From positions 1-5,390 of the forward strand of contig JADGGV010000306.1 in assembly GCA_019689775.1 (NCBI GenBank): a stretch of DNA of 5,390 bases, in the 5' to 3' direction. Below the pieces are notes generated by a model. That model ran no database searches and was not told the DNA's origin. It was given only the letters and a program-made list of their open reading frames with translations. Made by a program: the position numbers and the translations under genes. Origin of the DNA: Gemmatimonadota bacterium (GTDB lineage: Bacteria; Gemmatimonadota; Gemmatimonadetes; Longimicrobiales; RSA9). Below are positions 4,141 to 5,390 of the stretch, in pieces (position 1 is the first letter of the stretch; each line of letters begins with the position of its first letter).

Positions 4141-5343
4141 CTACAGCACGCCGCGCGTCGCCAACACGCGCTCGACCGTCTCGCCGATCTTGTTGTTGGG
4201 GGTCGAGGCGCCGGCCGTGATCCCCACGGAGATGCGCCCCCGCGGCAGCCAGTCGCCCGTCACGACCTCCGGCGCGTCCGCCGACAGCTCCGGCTTGTGC
4301 CGGATCGTCCCCGCCGCCGGGTCGATGCACGTGGCGTCGGCGATGTGGTACGTGGTGGTGTACCCGCGGCAGAGGTGCGCGAGGTGGTTGGTGTTCGAGG
4401 AGTTGTAGCCGCCGATCACGATCATCAGGTCCGGCGGATCCTGCATCATCGCCAGCACCGCGTCCTGCCGCTCCTGCGTCGCCGAGCAGATCGTGTCGAA
4501 CGAGCGGAAGTGCTCCGCCAGCGCGGCCGCACCGTAGCGCCGCTCCAGGCTCTTCCCGATCTCCGCCGCGATCGCCAGCGACTCCGAGGCCAGCATCGTC
4601 GTCTGGTTCGCCACGCCCACGCGCACCAGGTCCGCGTCCGGATCGAAGCCCGCCGACGCCTTCTCACGGAAATGCTCCGTGAACGCCTCCCGCGACAGCG
4701 CGCCCGCCGCACCCTCGATGTAGTCGCACACCAGGCGCGCCTCCGCCATGTCCCGCACCACGATGTACTTCCCGCCGGGGTGTGTGTGCACCTGCGACGC
4801 CGTCGCCCGCGTCTCCTCGTGGAAGTACTTCCCGTGGATCAGCGCCGTGAAGCCGTCCCGCGCGTACGACTCCACCCGCTTCCACACGTTCAGCACCGAG
4901 CCGCACGTCGTGTCCACCAGGATGCAGCCGATCTCCTTCAGCCGCGCGAAATCCTGGAGCGTCACGCCGAACGCCGGGATGATCACCACGTCGTCCGGCC
5001 CGATCCCCGAAAAGTCGAAGCGCCCCCCGGCCGCCGGGTACAGGAACGTGATCCCCCGCTCCCGCAACCGCTGGTTCACGTGCGGGTTGTGGATGATCTC
5101 CCCCATCAGGAAGATCCGCCGGTCCGGGAACTTGTGCCGCGCCTGGTACGCGTAGTCCACCGCCCGGTCCACGCCGTAGCAGAAGCCGAACGCCGCCGCC
5201 AGCCGGATCACTAGCCCGTCGTACTCCGCCACGTACCCCCGCGCACGGATCTCCTCGACCAGCTCGCTGTGGTACTCCACCTCCAGCAGCGGCTCGATCT
5301 CCTTCTTCAGCCCGAACCCGCGCCGAAAGTACGTCTGCTCCAT
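4141..5343 (-). CDS. ispH: 4-hydroxy-3-methylbut-2-enyl diphosphate reductase (IspH/LytB), long plant/cyanobacterial type
   Basis: IspH catalyses the last MEP-pathway step, reducing HMBPP to IPP and DMAPP with a 4Fe-4S cluster in the cytoplasm. This 400-residue protein is longer than the about 316-residue E. coli enzyme and matches the cyanobacterial/plant form: YFRRGFGLKKEIEPLLEVEY (5-24) corresponds to their YHRKGFG leader. Cluster ligands are Cys55 (AFGFCYGV), Cys147 (DTTCGSV) and Cys286 (DTICSATQERQ). Substrate-pocket motifs are EIIHNPHVNQR (His85), HGKYFHEET (170-178, likely holding the His and catalytic Glu), GGYNSSNTNHL (311-321) and TAGASTP (376-382). All key residues are present, so it should be active. 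ATG at 5343 follows GAGGGG (5347-5352). An in-frame ATG at 5361 and TTG at 5382 would add 7 or 13 Gly/Ala-rich residues and are less likely. The gene runs in the same direction as the transpeptidase gene. Its products feed undecaprenyl phosphate synthesis, a loose link to wall building. Confidence 0.97.
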   Translation of the reverse strand: MEQTYFRRGFGLKKEIEPLLEVEYHSELVEEIRARGYVAEYDGLVIRLAAAFGFCYGVDRAVDYAYQARHKFPDRRIFLMGEIIHNPHVNQRLRERGITFLYPAAGGRFDFSGIGPDDVVIIPAFGVTLQDFARLKEIGCILVDTTCGSVLNVWKRVESYARDGFTALIHGKYFHEETRATASQVHTHPGGKYIVVRDMAEARLVCDYIEGAAGALSREAFTEHFREKASAGFDPDADLVRVGVANQTTMLASESLAIAAEIGKSLERRYGAAALAEHFRSFDTICSATQERQDAVLAMMQDPPDLMIVIGGYNSSNTNHLAHLCRGYTTTYHIADATCIDPAAGTIRHKPELSADAPEVVTGDWLPRGRISVGITAGASTPNNKIGETVERVLATRGVL

Positions 5344-5346
5344 TCG

Positions 5347-5352
5347 CCCCTC
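5347..5352 (-). promoter_or_regulatory. Probable Shine-Dalgarno site of ispH
   Basis: Read on the minus strand, GAGGGG lies three bases before the ATG at 5343 (four bases from the GAGGG core). It favours that start, but the alternative ATG at 5361 also has G-rich sequence and AGGAG (5373-5377) upstream, so the start is likely rather than certain. The last bases of the window (5353-5390) show no clear promoter. Confidence 0.55.
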
Positions 5353-5390
5353 ACTCGCCATTCCCGCCCCCGCTCCTGTCAAGTCCGAGG

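Noticed and set aside
3802..5214. A 470-codon plus-strand open frame opposite ispH
   Set aside because: Its translation is dominated by Arg, His and Pro, lacks recognisable domains, and overlaps ispH, which has all its catalytic motifs on the other strand.
1..5390. tRNA or rRNA genes, CRISPR repeats, transposase or integrase genes, toxin-antitoxin or defence genes
   Set aside because: I looked on both strands and found no regularly spaced repeats, tRNA-like ends or protein motifs of these classes.

Overview
The window is high-GC DNA (roughly 70% by eye) with five complete protein genes and no RNA gene, CRISPR array, insertion sequence or phage gene that I can support. A predicted outer-membrane barrel protein and a lipobox-bearing L,D-transpeptidase point to a diderm bacterium. 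GC content, the long 'plant/cyanobacterial-type' IspH and a CysA-like sulfurtransferase beside a SufU-like protein would fit Gemmatimonadota or a similar high-GC diderm phylum. That placement is inferred from the gene set, not shown by a marker gene.

Layout. Three genes run left to right: a two-domain thiosulfate sulfurtransferase (157-1044), a SufU/IscU-fold iron-sulfur scaffold or sulfur acceptor (1137-1664), and a secreted protein with porin-like features (1757-2791). Two genes run right to left: a lipid-anchored YkuD L,D-transpeptidase (2999-3817) and ispH of the MEP isoprenoid pathway (4141-5343). The plus-strand and minus-strand groups converge on a 207-base junction (2792-2998). This junction holds two strong perfect hairpins, at 2826-2862 and 2914-2947, and an unusual period-six repeat array. 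The 323-base gap 3818-4140 between ispH and the transpeptidase has no credible gene but carries several GC-rich inverted repeats.

How the genes may work together. The sulfurtransferase and SufU-like protein make a plausible sulfur-handling pair: a persulfide donor next to a three-cysteine acceptor/scaffold. The barrel protein and the transpeptidase both act in the cell envelope. IspH supplies C5 isoprenoid precursors, including those for the undecaprenyl carrier used in wall synthesis, and is itself a 4Fe-4S enzyme. These wider links are inference, since the genes lie in separate transcription units.

Nothing here amounts to a clear new system. The items most worth a second look are the sulfurtransferase/SufU pair with its unusually built SufU, the hexanucleotide array and G-tracts at the convergent junction, the long insertion in the transpeptidase, and a heptamer (ATACGCC) found once ahead of each of the three plus-strand genes.
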